DNA of 64,000 nucleotides. Source: Pseudomonadota bacterium. Its GTDB lineage: Bacteria; Pseudomonadota; Alphaproteobacteria; Rhizobiales; Beijerinckiaceae. Each line of letters opens with the position of its first letter. Positions within the stretch are counted from its first letter, which is position 1. Shown here piece after piece: positions 16,230 to 25,125 of the stretch. The position numbers and the translations under genes were made by a program. The DNA lies in assembly GCA_021813805.1 (NCBI GenBank), contig JAKAJL010000004.1, positions 62,001-126,000 of the forward strand. Direction: 5' to 3'. The notes under the pieces are model-generated. The model made no database searches. It was not told the DNA's origin and saw only the letters and a program-made list of their open reading frames with translations.

Positions 16230-18563
16230 ATGAACGCACGGGAAAGCGATTTCAAATGGGATGACGGGGGCGACGAGATCGACCTCGGCGGCGTCGCGGC
16301 CGCGCTGGGGCGCCGCAAGCGGTTCATCCTGAGCGTCATGCTCGGCGCGGCGGCGGCGGCGTCGCTGTTCGTGACGGTGGTGAAACCGCGCTATGTCGCG
16401 GAATCGCGCATTCTGGTCGAGAATCAGGAGAGCTATTTCACCAGCGCGGGGCCGGAGGGATCGCGCGGGGAAACGAGCGACGCGGTCGACGAATCGGCGA
16501 TCAACAGCCAGATCCAGATTCTCACCTCGCGCGATCTCGCGCGCAGGGTGGTCCAGACGCTTCATCTTCAGGGCAATCCGGAATTCGACCCGGCGGCCGG
16601 AGGTTTGAGCCTCCTGGCCCGGCCGCTGATCCTGCTGGGCCTCGTGCGCGGTCCGGCCGACCAGCCGGTCGGCGACCGCCTGCTGACCAAATTCATCGAC
16701 CATCTGACGGTGATGTCGCCGCCCAAGTCGCGGGTGCTGCAGGTCGAGTTTTCGTCGCGCGACCCCGATCTCGCCGCGCGCGGCGCCAACGCCGTGGCCG
16801 AACTGTATATCGACATGAAGTCGCAGGCCAAGCGCGCGGAGGCGCATCAGGCGGCCGAGGCGCTCAAGCCCCTGATCGCCTCGCTGGAGACCAAGGTGGC
16901 CGACGCCGACGCGAAGGTCGAGGCCTTCCGCGCTAGGACCGGGCTTTACGAGAGCGTCGGACAGACCACCGTCCCGACCCAGCAGCTCGGCGAGATCGCC
17001 ACGAAACTCGCGGAGGCGCGCGCCGCGCAATCCGACGCGCAGGCCAAGGCGCATACCCTGCGCGACCTGCTGCAAATGGGCCGCCTCTCGGACGCCGGCG
17101 ACATCGCCAGGAGCGATCTGGTGCGGCGAATCTCAGACCAGCGCGTGGCGGTGCGCGCGCAACTCGCGGCGCAGTCGCGCACGCTTCTGCCCGGCCATCC
17201 GCGCATCAAGGAGCTTCAAGGCCAGCTGAGCGACCTCGACGCGCAGTTGCGCGGCGCGGTGGACAAGGCGGCGCGCGGCTATGAGGACGACGCCCGCGTC
17301 GCCGCGGCTCGCGTCGCCAATCTCGAAGCTCTGCTCGAAGCGCAGAAGAGCGCGGTCGGCGCCTCGAACGCCGACGCTGCGAAACTGCTCGAACTTCAGC
17401 GCGACTCCAAGATCCTGAAGGATCAGCTCGCCAGCCTCTCCGCCAAATATCAGGCGGCGCTCGCCCGCGACCTCGCCGATTCCGCGCCGGCCGACGCCCG
17501 CATCATTTCGCGCGCCCTGGCGCCGAGCCAGCCGGCCTTTCCCAAGAAATTGCCGATCATCATTTTCGCAGCCCTGGCCGGCCTGTTCTTCCCCGGCGCT
17601 TTCGTGATCGCCGGCGAACTCTCGGGCGGGCGGCGGCGGAGGCCGAGCGAGCCGGCGCCCGTCGCCCGGAAGGGATCCGGCTCGATCGGCGACCTCCAGC
17701 GCGCGCTCGCCGATTTCGGCGAAGGCGCCGCGGCGGACACGCCGAAGGCCGGCTTTTTCGACCGCGTCCGTCAGGCGGCTTCGGAATTCGCGGCGCCCGC
17801 CGTCCCGCTGGAGGAGGAGGAGATGGAGTCCGCGCCGGCGCGGGCGCCGGAACATGACGCGGCGGCCGACGTCGTCGCCGTTTTCGCGCCGGCGCCCGAG
17901 GACGCGCCGGAGCCCCACGGTCGGTTCGAGATGGCCGGCGCGCCGGCTTCGCCGCCCCAGGCCCGGACCGGCGCCGCGCGGGCCCTCGTCCAGCGCATCG
18001 CCGAAACCGCCGGACCCGCCGGAGCCAAGATCCTGGTGGTCAGCGATCCGGAGTCGTCCCACGCCTGCGCCGCGCTGGCGCTCGCCCGGGCGCTGGCCCG
18101 CGAAGGCCGCGCCATCCTGGTCCAGACTGACGATTCCGATTCGGCTCTGACGGCCGAACTCGAATCGGCTCAGGACAGCGATCCCGCCGACGATCTTTTC
18201 GACGAGGGCCAGCCGGGGCTGGCGCAACTCCTGTCGGGCGAAGCCTCGTTTGCCGAAACCATATACCGCGACGGCGCGTCGCGTCTGCATATCATCCACT
18301 CGGGCGGGCCGGTCGAGGCCGCGCCGGCCGACATCGATCTTGTGCTCGACGCGCTCCAGGCGACCTATGATCTCGCCCTTGTCGCCGCGGGCGCCGGCGA
18401 GGAAGCGGTCCGGATCGCGCGGGAGGCCGATCTCACCTTGATCTACGCCGAAGACCCCCGGACCCGCGCCTTTCTGTCCGACGATTTCGCCGCCGCCGGG
18501 GCGCGCCTGGTCATGCTTGCCGGGCGCGATTCCCTTGGCGAAATCGCCGAAATGGCGGCATGA
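16230..18563 (+). CDS. Wzc/GumC-like polysaccharide co-polymerase with degenerate kinase domain
   Basis: 777 residues from ATG 16230, with GGGAG seven bases before it. Order: cytoplasmic N-terminal tail, TM1 (about 31-51), a periplasmic Wzz domain with long coiled coil (about 200-420), TM2 (about 440-465) and a cytoplasmic C-terminal domain. The C-terminal domain (about 590-777) has the fold pattern of bacterial tyrosine autokinases, but the expected Walker A (GxGKS/T) reads SDPESSHAC and the Walker A' Asp motif is replaced by VQTDDSD. There is no terminal tyrosine cluster. It is probably not an active kinase and may only set chain length and assemble the export complex. A Pro/Glu-rich linker joins the parts. 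Confidence 0.82.
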   Translation: MNARESDFKWDDGGDEIDLGGVAAALGRRKRFILSVMLGAAAAASLFVTVVKPRYVAESRILVENQESYFTSAGPEGSRGETSDAVDESAINSQIQILTSRDLARRVVQTLHLQGNPEFDPAAGGLSLLARPLILLGLVRGPADQPVGDRLLTKFIDHLTVMSPPKSRVLQVEFSSRDPDLAARGANAVAELYIDMKSQAKRAEAHQAAEALKPLIASLETKVADADAKVEAFRARTGLYESVGQTTVPTQQLGEIATKLAEARAAQSDAQAKAHTLRDLLQMGRLSDAGDIARSDLVRRISDQRVAVRAQLAAQSRTLLPGHPRIKELQGQLSDLDAQLRGAVDKAARGYEDDARVAAARVANLEALLEAQKSAVGASNADAAKLLELQRDSKILKDQLASLSAKYQAALARDLADSAPADARIISRALAPSQPAFPKKLPIIIFAALAGLFFPGAFVIAGELSGGRRRRPSEPAPVARKGSGSIGDLQRALADFGEGAAADTPKAGFFDRVRQAASEFAAPAVPLEEEEMESAPARAPEHDAAADVVAVFAPAPEDAPEPHGRFEMAGAPASPPQARTGAARALVQRIAETAGPAGAKILVVSDPESSHACAALALARALAREGRAILVQTDDSDSALTAELESAQDSDPADDLFDEGQPGLAQLLSGEASFAETIYRDGASRLHIIHSGGPVEAAPADIDLVLDALQATYDLALVAAGAGEEAVRIAREADLTLIYAEDPRTRAFLSDDFAAAGARLVMLAGRDSLGEIAEMAA

Positions 18564-18590
18564 TCCGCCTTTCGGCACGGAGGCTGCGCC

Positions 18591-19073
18591 TTGACCGGGT
18601 TATCAGACATAGAAGTCCGGACCATCGATGGTTCGGTGCGGACGATCGCCGATTTCGGCTCCAAGGTGCTGCTGATCGTCAATGTCGCCAGCAAATGCGG
18701 CTTCACCCCGCAATATGCCGGGCTGGAGGCGCTGCAGAGGCGTTTTTCCGCGCGCGGCTTCGACGTGCTCGGCTTTCCCTGCGACCAGTTCGGCCATCAG
18801 GAGCCAGGCGACGAGGCCGAGATCAAGAATTTCTGCGCGCTCCATTACGGCGTGACCTTTCCGATGTTCGCCAAGATCGAAGTCAATGGCGACAACGCCC
18901 ATCCGCTCTACCGCGCTCTGAAAAAGGCGGCGCCGGGCCTTCTGGGAACGCAAGCGATCAAATGGAATTTCACCAAATTTCTGGTGGGTCGCGACGGCAG
19001 AGTTTTGCGGCGCTATGCGCCGAACGAAAAGCCGGAGGATATTGCCGGCGACATCGAAAAGGCGCTCGGCTAG
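18591..19073 (+). CDS. Glutathione peroxidase family protein
   Basis: 160 residues from TTG 18591, with CGGAGG seven bases upstream. The peroxidatic Cys36 lies in NVASKCGFTPQY, followed by the FPCDQFGHQEPG segment with the conserved Gln and by KWNFTKF with the catalytic Trp and Asn. These residues define the GPx/BtuE family of thiol peroxidases; in bacteria many use thioredoxin in preference to glutathione. It follows the co-polymerase gene by 27 bases on the same strand, so co-transcription is possible but the functional link is unclear. Confidence 0.9.
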   Translation: MTGLSDIEVRTIDGSVRTIADFGSKVLLIVNVASKCGFTPQYAGLEALQRRFSARGFDVLGFPCDQFGHQEPGDEAEIKNFCALHYGVTFPMFAKIEVNGDNAHPLYRALKKAAPGLLGTQAIKWNFTKFLVGRDGRVLRRYAPNEKPEDIAGDIEKALG

Positions 19074-19321
19074 CGGCCGAGAACACATGACCCGGGCTCC
19101 CGCGCGATGACGGGCTTCGGTTCCAGGGAGACCTTCAGCCCGCGCTGTGCGCGTCGCCTCATAACCGAGAAGATTCCGACGACTTCGGCGCGTCGCTCGG
19201 TTTCGCCGATGAGACGCTTGACCGGATCCCCGAAGGAAGCGGCGATCACGCGCCTGGTTGGCGCAATTTTGCTGGAGGACGCTTGACCAGCCCGGTCCTG
19301 GCCGGCGATGATGGCCACCAT
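19070..19321 (-). pseudogene. IS256-family transposase remnant
   Basis: A short frame contains DPVKRLIGETERRAEVVGIF, which lines up well with the conserved P-L-E-R-L-N-x-E-I-K-R-R-T-x-V-V-G-I-F block near the C terminus of IS256 transposases. Upstream and downstream parts of the enzyme are absent or unrecognisable, and the segment that should follow (PNEAAI...LLEQNDEWA) is missing. No terminal inverted repeats were found. I read it as a decayed fragment. It overlaps the gpx stop by four bases. Confidence 0.5.
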
Positions 19322-19516
19322 GTCGCTTCAGTTGCGCCAGGTCACGAGACATGATCGTCCGCGCGGCGCTCCAGGTCATGGCAAGTGGTGATTCGGCCGA
19401 GGCAGAAGTGGGGTTTGTTGTGGATCAAGGCCCCATGTGGCGCCGATGGCATGATCGATAAGAAAATTTGAGTACTTGGTAGTCGCGCTTTTTCGTGAAA
19501 TCAGGAGATGACGGCG
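19322..19516. other. Intergenic stretch without a recognisable gene
   Basis: Together with the IS remnant, this separates gpx from the CxxCH protein gene by about 440 bases. I see no convincing reading frame. The last 50 bases are less GC-rich and probably contain the promoter of the downstream gene. AGGAG at 19503-19507 is its ribosome-binding site. Confidence 0.4.
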
Positions 19517-19999
19517 ATGCGCAATGCTCTCGCAAAAATCTTGGCCGCCTCCGTCCTCGCGATCGCGCTATGCGTGGAAGGATCGGCGCTTCGCGCCGCT
19601 GACGGGGAGCCCAATGCCCTTCGTCCGACCCTGAGCGATCTGATGGTGCTCACGCAGATGCGGCACTTCAAGCTCTGGTATGCCGAACGGGTCAACAATT
19701 GGAAACTCGCCTCCTACGAATTGAACCAGATGGAAACGACCCTGGGGCGGATCGCGCAATTGTACCCCACCGCCTCCGCCGTCGCGCAGGCGACCCTCAT
19801 CCACGACAAGACGGAGCCAATCTTGTCCGACATTCGCCACGCTATCGACGCCAAGAGCAACGCCCGTTTTGAAACTGCATTCAAGCATATGACAGGACTA
19901 TGCAATCAGTGCCATGAGGCGGCGGGCGTCGGTTTCATTGTCGTGCGAGTTCCCACCAGGTCGCCATTTGGAAATCAAATCTTCGAGCAGCAGCCATAA
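19517..19999 (+). CDS. Exported CxxCH (cytochrome c-like) protein
   Basis: 160 residues from ATG 19517. An ATG at 19508 touches the AGGAG site directly and is a poorer start. A signal peptide (about 1-27, cleavage near ALRA-AD) is followed by a helical domain beginning QMRHFKLWYAERVNNWKLASYELNQME, and then a single haem-binding CNQCH at 129-133 with FIVVRVPTRSPFGNQIF. I recognise the pattern of a widespread small periplasmic family with one CxxCH and a helical RHxKLW motif, annotated as hypothetical or cytochrome c-like. It may be an electron carrier or haem sensor. No axial second ligand is obvious. Confidence 0.7.
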   Translation: MRNALAKILAASVLAIALCVEGSALRAADGEPNALRPTLSDLMVLTQMRHFKLWYAERVNNWKLASYELNQMETTLGRIAQLYPTASAVAQATLIHDKTEPILSDIRHAIDAKSNARFETAFKHMTGLCNQCHEAAGVGFIVVRVPTRSPFGNQIFEQQP

Positions 20000-20387
20000 C
20001 TGCAGACGCCGAGTTAAATATGCTTTAGATATTCTTGAGGCCCGTCGTAAGTTCTGCTTACCGTGTTCGGAATTAGTGTTGCGGCGGCCAGGTTTCGCTT
20101 CTCCGGCCGGAAATTCGGGGACAGGAGCCGAATTGCGCCCTCACGCCCCGTTGCGAAACGCCAAACGGCCGCCTTGCGCAATTCAGTCCGTTCCCCAGAT
20201 TTCTGTGTCCTTCCACGCCCCGGAGCCAATTCGCGCGCTGGCCGCTATGGCGAGCGATCGCCCTGGCCGCGCTCTCCCATCTCGCCCCGATCCGGGTCGC
20301 GCATATCGAAGCCGGCCGGCTTCTCGGCGAGGGGCTGGGCGATTCAGCGGCATTCGGCGCCGCCGATCCGGGATGGCGGCCTGGCGA
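20000..20387. other. Intergenic region with a possible coding remnant
   Basis: No gene with a start codon and ribosome-binding site is visible. From about 20190 a plus-strand frame without stops runs into the mipZ 3' end. Its codons have strong third-position G/C and it reads ALAALSHLAPIRVAHIEAG, ending at a TAA inside mipZ. It has no start codon and matches nothing I recognise. It could be the 3' scar of a lost gene. Confidence 0.3.
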
Positions 20388-21311
20388 TCACTCCGCCTTC
20401 TTGGCCGTCAATTCGCGGTAATAACCGGAAATGGCCTCGAACCAGATGTGGCGGGACTGGAGATAATTCGCGCCTTCCACGCGTTCGGGCAGCATCAGGT
20501 CGCCGAGCAGGGTTTCGATCTCGCGCCGGGCGGAAAGCTGTGACGGCGTCAGGGTGTGATTCGCGTCTTCCAGCGCGTCGAGCGCGGTCAGGCCGAGGGG
20601 GAAAAGCTCGCGGAAGATGACGCGGTCATGCAGGCCTTCGGCGACGCGGAACTGCAATTCGACCGCAAGTTTGCGCAAGGCCTGATCGACCTGCCGCGCA
20701 TTGTTGCTCTGCAGGCTGGCGATGCGGTTGCGCACCAGCACCCAGTCGATCAGGCCGTTGTCCACCAGCCGGCGCTTGCGCCGCGCCTCGATCACGATCT
20801 CGGCGTATTGCGACACCATGCCTCGTCGCGCGCGGTCGTGATGGACCCGCGACAGCACGTCCATGTCGATGAAACTGTCGTTCATCGGCGAAATCAGGGT
20901 GTCGGCGAGCGAATGGGCGAGCCGCATCAGATAGGAATCGCTGGCCGGCGTATCGATCACCACGAATTCATATTCGTGTTCGACCTCGCCGATCGCCTCG
21001 GCGAAAATCGCGAATTCCGCCGATTCGTTCTCATGGACATTGGCGCCTTCGGCGCGGTCTGGCGCGAAATGGCGCGGCAACTCCACCCGCCAGGGCGCGG
21101 TATTGGCGAAAGAGGCGCGATTCTCGAAAAAGCGGGTCAGGCTGCGCTGGCGGATGTCGAGGTCGATGGTGGCGACGCGATAGCCGGCCTTCAGCAGCGC
21201 GACGGCGAGATGGATCGACAGGGTGGACTTGCCCGAGCCGCCCTTTTCATTGGCGACGACGATCACATGCGCGGTTCGCAGTTCGGGCGCGTCGCAGGCT
21301 TCAAAGATCAT
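20388..21311 (-). CDS. mipZ: Division-plane positioning ATPase MipZ
   Basis: 307 residues from ATG 21311; a TTG at 21329 is upstream. The deviant Walker A motif NEKGGSGKST (Lys23, Lys28) and TIDLDIRQRSLTRFFENR are diagnostic of MipZ within the ParA/MinD ATPases, followed by FVVIDTPASDSYLMRLAHS and SPMNDSFIDMDVL. In Caulobacter MipZ forms a gradient from the ParB-bound poles and inhibits FtsZ, so division occurs at mid-cell. Length matches the family. It stands as a single gene 42 bases from the FAD monooxygenase end, on the same strand. Confidence 0.92.
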   Translation of the reverse strand: MIFEACDAPELRTAHVIVVANEKGGSGKSTLSIHLAVALLKAGYRVATIDLDIRQRSLTRFFENRASFANTAPWRVELPRHFAPDRAEGANVHENESAEFAIFAEAIGEVEHEYEFVVIDTPASDSYLMRLAHSLADTLISPMNDSFIDMDVLSRVHHDRARRGMVSQYAEIVIEARRKRRLVDNGLIDWVLVRNRIASLQSNNARQVDQALRKLAVELQFRVAEGLHDRVIFRELFPLGLTALDALEDANHTLTPSQLSARREIETLLGDLMLPERVEGANYLQSRHIWFEAISGYYRELTAKKAE

Positions 21312-21353
21312 CGGGCAGGCGCTCTCCAAGCGTCGCGCGCGGCTGGGCGACAG

Positions 21354-22553
21354 TCACTGCGCATAAATCCAATCCTGGCGCCCGCGCAACATGCCTGGGG
21401 TTGAAAACCGCAAGGCGAGGTCGCGGGCGAAGGCCTTGACGCCGGAAAGATGGTAGATTTGCCCTTGTGCGCGCGCCCCCTCCTGCACCTTGCGCGAACG
21501 GATGACGCGGGCGACCGAATAGGCCGTCAAGGCGGCGGCGGGATTGTCGCGGTCAGCGGCGACGGCGGCGGCGAGCGCGGCGGCGTCCTCGATCGCCTGC
21601 GCCGCGCCCTGCGCCAGATAGGGCAGCATGGGATGGGCGGCGTCGCCGAGCAAACCGACGCGCCCCTGGGCGAAGGAGTCGAGTGGCGGCCGGTCGAACA
21701 GGGGCCAGCGCAGCCAGGTCTCGCCGGCCTCGATCAGGTCGCGGGCTTCGCTGCGCCAGCTCTTGAAACGGTTGAGCAGGAACTTGCGATCGCCCTCGTT
21801 GTCCCAGAACTCCGGATCGCTTTCCGGCTCGCCGCGCCAGCTGTCTTCGACCAGGGCCACGACATTGACGATCGAACCGCCGCGCAGCGGATAATGGACG
21901 AGATGGGCGCGCTCGCCGAACCAGAGATTGGCGACGGGGCGCCGAAATGTTTCGGGCAGGGTGGCGGCGGGCAGGATGGCGCGCCAGGCGGTGTGGCCGG
22001 TAAAGGCCGGCATGTCGGCGCCATTCTGGATCAGCCGGCTGCGCGTCATCGAACGCACGCCGTCGGCGCCGATCAGGGCGGCGCCGGAGGCGCGGCGGAA
22101 CTCGCCGTCGAAACGATAGGTGACGGCGACGCCCTTTTCGTCCTGGATGAAGCCCGTCAGCGACGAATCATTGCTGATCTGGATGAGATTTTCCGCGCGG
22201 GCGCGTTCGACCAGAGCGGCGAGCAGGTCGGCGCGATGGACGGCGATATAGGGCGCGCCCCAGCGCTTTTCGGCGTCGTCGAGCGGCACGCGCGCCAGGT
22301 CGGCGCCGTCCGAGCCCCGCCGAAGCCGCACATATTGCGGCTGGACCGCCAGCTCCATCAGGGCCTCGAGCACGCCGAGGCGGCGGAGGACGCGGCAGGC
22401 GTTGGGGGAAAGCTGGAGTCCGGCGCCGACTTCTCGAAAGGCCGAGGCGCGCTCGAACAAAAGACTGGGGACGCCGATTTGCGCGAGCGCCAGCGCGGCG
22501 GTCAGGCCGCCGACGCCGCCTCCGGCGATCACGAAGGGCTCTTGCGTGGTCAC
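21354..22553 (-). CDS. FAD-dependent aromatic-ring monooxygenase (salicylate hydroxylase/UbiH-like)
   Basis: 399 residues from GTG 22553, with GGGAG eight bases upstream. The N-terminal Rossmann motif GGGVGGLTAALALAQIG binds FAD, the DG motif appears as LIGADGVRSMTRSRL, and the second FAD motif as GRVGLLGDAAHPMLPYLAQGAAQAIEDA. This is the class A flavoprotein monooxygenase family, here close to 3-hydroxybenzoate or salicylate hydroxylases. Substrate cannot be set from sequence; no aromatic-degradation genes are nearby. It follows a small zinc-finger protein by 42 bases. Confidence 0.8.
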   Translation of the reverse strand: MTTQEPFVIAGGGVGGLTAALALAQIGVPSLLFERASAFREVGAGLQLSPNACRVLRRLGVLEALMELAVQPQYVRLRRGSDGADLARVPLDDAEKRWGAPYIAVHRADLLAALVERARAENLIQISNDSSLTGFIQDEKGVAVTYRFDGEFRRASGAALIGADGVRSMTRSRLIQNGADMPAFTGHTAWRAILPAATLPETFRRPVANLWFGERAHLVHYPLRGGSIVNVVALVEDSWRGEPESDPEFWDNEGDRKFLLNRFKSWRSEARDLIEAGETWLRWPLFDRPPLDSFAQGRVGLLGDAAHPMLPYLAQGAAQAIEDAAALAAAVAADRDNPAAALTAYSVARVIRSRKVQEGARAQGQIYHLSGVKAFARDLALRFSTPGMLRGRQDWIYAQ

Positions 22554-22595
22554 GTCGTCAACTCCCGCCGCGCGCTGAAAAGTTTGGCGCGGGCG

Positions 22596-22838
22596 TCAGG
22601 CGGCTTGCGCCGGAACCTCGCAGGCGGCGGGGTCGGCATGGCCATGCAGCGAGGCGTCGAAAACGTAAAGGGTCGAGCAATAGGGGCAGATCGCCTCGTC
22701 GTCCGCGCCCATGTCGATGTAAATGTGGGGGTGATCGAAGGGCGGCAGCGCCCCGATGCACATGAATTTCCTAGCGCCGATACGAATTTTCGGCAGTCCG
22801 GGCTGGTTGTGGAAATGCGGAATGGCGTGGTCCGACAT
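22596..22838 (-). CDS. Zinc-finger (zf-CHCC) domain protein, complex I NDUFS6-like
   Basis: 80 residues from ATG 22838 (MSDHAIPHFHNQPG). The pattern of HPHIYIDMG followed by AICPYCSTLYVFD, preceded by KFMCIGALPPFDHPH, gives the C-x(n)-H-x(n)-C-x2-C ligands of the zf-CHCC family. In alphaproteobacteria and mitochondria this domain occurs as the small NDUFS6-like accessory protein of complex I. It lies just upstream of the FAD monooxygenase on the same strand. A function in assembly or zinc binding is inferred from the family. Confidence 0.8.
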   Translation of the reverse strand: MSDHAIPHFHNQPGLPKIRIGARKFMCIGALPPFDHPHIYIDMGADDEAICPYCSTLYVFDASLHGHADPAACEVPAQAA

Positions 22839-22915
22839 GAAGGCTGGTTCCCAAAGGGGCGGCTGGCTGGCGACGCGGCGCACCATAATCAATGCCGCCC
22901 CGTTTGGGTAGGGGC

Positions 22916-23401
22916 TTAACTCCGCGTTCCGCCCAACATTTTTGCCAATAGAGCGTCGAGCGAAATCTTTCCGGGCCCATGGAGGAAAATGGCGAGCGCC
23001 GCCGCCGCCCAGATCAGGTGGAAATTGGCCCAGGCGTCCGGTTCGGTGAGCTGGATGATCGCGGTCATGCCCAGGAGTCCGAGCGCCGCAAGCCGCGTCC
23101 CGAGGCCGAAGACGAGGAGAATCGGCAGCAGAACTTCCATGAGTCCCGAGGCGAAAGCCATGAGATGCGGGGCGGGGAAGGGATATTGCGCGCCCAGGAT
23201 ATGCAGCTTGAACTCGTCGGTGAACAGGGCGTCGGCGCTGTCGCTCAAGCTGAGAAAGGCGTCCCATTTGGTCATGCCCGACCGGTAGAAGGGAATGGCG
23301 AGCGCGCAGCGCAGGCCCAGTTGCGCGGCGCTTTCAAGAAAAGGCCGCAAAACGCGCGGGAGAGGCGGTTCGATCAGTAGAGCCGGAATCGACAGTGTCA
23401 T
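22916..23401 (-). CDS. DoxX family membrane protein (bufferin-cluster member)
   Basis: 161 residues, four transmembrane segments (about 26-43, 68-94, 98-117, 121-143). The pattern of a conserved Arg-Ser-Gly-x-x-K in segment one (FYRSGMTKWDAF) and PAPHLMAFASGLMEVLLPILLVFGLGTRLAAL fits DoxX. Genes of this type are the usual last member of DUF2282-DUF692-DUF2063 clusters. The start ATG 23401 lies 15 bases after the stop of the fused MNIO-DUF2063 gene. The upstream frame is unrelated read-through. It is probably co-transcribed with the cluster and may serve a redox or transport role in the inner membrane. Confidence 0.82.
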   Translation of the reverse strand: MTLSIPALLIEPPLPRVLRPFLESAAQLGLRCALAIPFYRSGMTKWDAFLSLSDSADALFTDEFKLHILGAQYPFPAPHLMAFASGLMEVLLPILLVFGLGTRLAALGLLGMTAIIQLTEPDAWANFHLIWAAAALAIFLHGPGKISLDALLAKMLGGTRS

Positions 23402-23415
23402 GGGGCGCTCCAATT

Positions 23416-25101
23416 TCAGTTGCTTTCGAGGATGAAGGCGGCGAAGGCGCCGGCCTCGGTCAAAGCGACCAGCGTCTGGCCGAAGTCGAAGCCTGGCTCG
23501 GCGGAGTCGCCGGCCTCGGCGGCTTCCCCGAGCGTCGCGCCGCCGCCGCAGGCGGACAGAAAGGCCGCGGCGCCGGGCGCGAGCGCCATCAGTCGCGATT
23601 CGGCGTCGGGCCGCAGAACCAGGATCGTTGCGCCGCGCCAGTCGGCGATCTTGCGGCCTTCCGGGTCGCGCAAGGCGAGCAGCGGCCAGTCCGAGGCGAC
23701 GAGCGCGAGCGAGGGATGGAGTTTTACCCGCGCCACGACGATGGCCGCGAGGTCGAGCGCCGCGAGTCGCGCCAGCGGGCAGGGCTCGGTTTGGGGCGCG
23801 CGGAGGGCTTGCAGCACGGCCCAGTCGAGCCGGGCGACATCGGGGAGGTAAGGAACTTCGGTGACGTCCTGATTTTCGAGAAATCGGGCGAGAAAATCGG
23901 GGAATTCTCGGCCATAGTCTGCCAGAATCGGCGAAACCGGCGGGGTCTCTTGCGCAAAAGCCCGCGCCGCGCCGCGAAAGGCCTCGTCGCCGACGAGTCG
24001 CGACACGGTCGGAAACTGCGCCTTCAGCGCCTCGATGGCGGCGACCGCCGAATTGTTGCGATAGACGGCGAAACGCGCCGGCGCGTCGCAATGGGCGAAC
24101 AGGGGAGGCACAGTCGCGGCGGGGTCTTGCAGGGCGGCTGCGAAGGCGCGCTGCCATCGGGCGTCGCTTTGCGCGGCGGCGCGCTCGTCGCCGGAAGGCG
24201 CCGCGCGAGAAGGGCTTCGGTCGGCCTGCCGGCAGGGAAGGGGCGCGTCGGCGCGATCAAAGCGCAGAATTTTCCGCGCTTTCGCCGTTTCCGTCCAAAG
24301 CTCCTCCCAATCGGGGACGTTATTGTCCCATTCGACCAGGGTCGGGCGTGGGCCGGCGCCTGCGATCACATGGCGGTAGAGCGCCCACACGTCTTCGCTG
24401 ACCGGGCCGCCGTGATCGTCGATCAGGAAGGCGCCGTTTTTGTCCTCGGCCCGCGCGTGTCCGGCGAGGTGGATTTCGCCAACCCGCCGATAGGGAAAGC
24501 TGTCGAGATAAGCGCGGGCGTTAAAGCCGTGGTTGACCGCGCTGACAAAGACATTGTTGACGTCGAGCAGCAGGCCGCAGCCGGTCCGCGCGCAAAGCTC
24601 GGCCAGGAAGCGCGGCTCGGCCAGGGTATCGCCGGCGAAGCGCAGATAGGTCGCGGGGTTTTCGATCAGGATCGGGCGGCGGAGAACGTCCTGAACGATC
24701 TCGATTTTTGCCGCGACGCGGGCGAGCGCGGCGTCGTCATAGGGCAGGGGCAGGAGGTCGGGAAAGGCTTGGTCGGCAAAATGGCTCCAGGCGAGATGTT
24801 CGGACACCAGCGCCGGGGCGGCGAAATCCACGACGTCCTTCAGCCGCGCCAGATGGCCGAGATCGAGTTTTTCGGTCGAGCCGAGCGACAGTCCGACGCC
24901 ATGGACGGAAATCGGAAAGATCTCGCGGATGGCGGCGAGCAGGCGGCGGTTGGGGCCGCCCGCGTTCATGTAATTCTCGGCATGGATTTCGAAAAAGCCG
25001 ACGTCGGGCCGCGCCGCCAGAATGTCCGCGCCATGGGCCGGCTTGAATCCGGCGCCCACGGCGTCCGGCGCGATGTCACAGCTTTGAACGCAAAGCGTCA
25101 T
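23416..25101 (-). CDS. Fused MNIO (DUF692, BufB-type) and DUF2063 (BufC-type) protein
   Basis: 561 residues. Residues ~14-282 are a DUF692/MNIO domain with its metal-site motifs: EIHAENY (38-44), VHGVGLS (His67), SEHLAWS (His102), IENPATYL (Glu147), LLDVNNV (Asp180), HLAGH (His211/His215), IDDHG (228-231) and VEWDNN (Glu257). A linker (~283-312) leads to a DUF2063 domain (~315-420) with [21 protein letters not shown] and [16 protein letters not shown], then a C-terminal region to 561. In the clusters I know, these two are separate adjacent genes. By family the MNIO domain oxidatively modifies Cys residues in the precursor encoded next to it, with DUF2063 as its recognition partner. It lies 24 bases after the precursor gene. 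Confidence 0.85.
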   Translation of the reverse strand: MTLCVQSCDIAPDAVGAGFKPAHGADILAARPDVGFFEIHAENYMNAGGPNRRLLAAIREIFPISVHGVGLSLGSTEKLDLGHLARLKDVVDFAAPALVSEHLAWSHFADQAFPDLLPLPYDDAALARVAAKIEIVQDVLRRPILIENPATYLRFAGDTLAEPRFLAELCARTGCGLLLDVNNVFVSAVNHGFNARAYLDSFPYRRVGEIHLAGHARAEDKNGAFLIDDHGGPVSEDVWALYRHVIAGAGPRPTLVEWDNNVPDWEELWTETAKARKILRFDRADAPLPCRQADRSPSRAAPSGDERAAAQSDARWQRAFAAALQDPAATVPPLFAHCDAPARFAVYRNNSAVAAIEALKAQFPTVSRLVGDEAFRGAARAFAQETPPVSPILADYGREFPDFLARFLENQDVTEVPYLPDVARLDWAVLQALRAPQTEPCPLARLAALDLAAIVVARVKLHPSLALVASDWPLLALRDPEGRKIADWRGATILVLRPDAESRLMALAPGAAAFLSACGGGATLGEAAEAGDSAEPGFDFGQTLVALTEAGAFAAFILESN

Positions 25102-25125
25102 GGCGGCGCGGCTCCATTCGAGAAA

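Noticed and set aside
20100-20225. GGGGACAGGAGC and CTGTGTCC-like inverted words, reminiscent of REP or IS ends
   Set aside because: The two halves pair only partly and no transposase lies between them.
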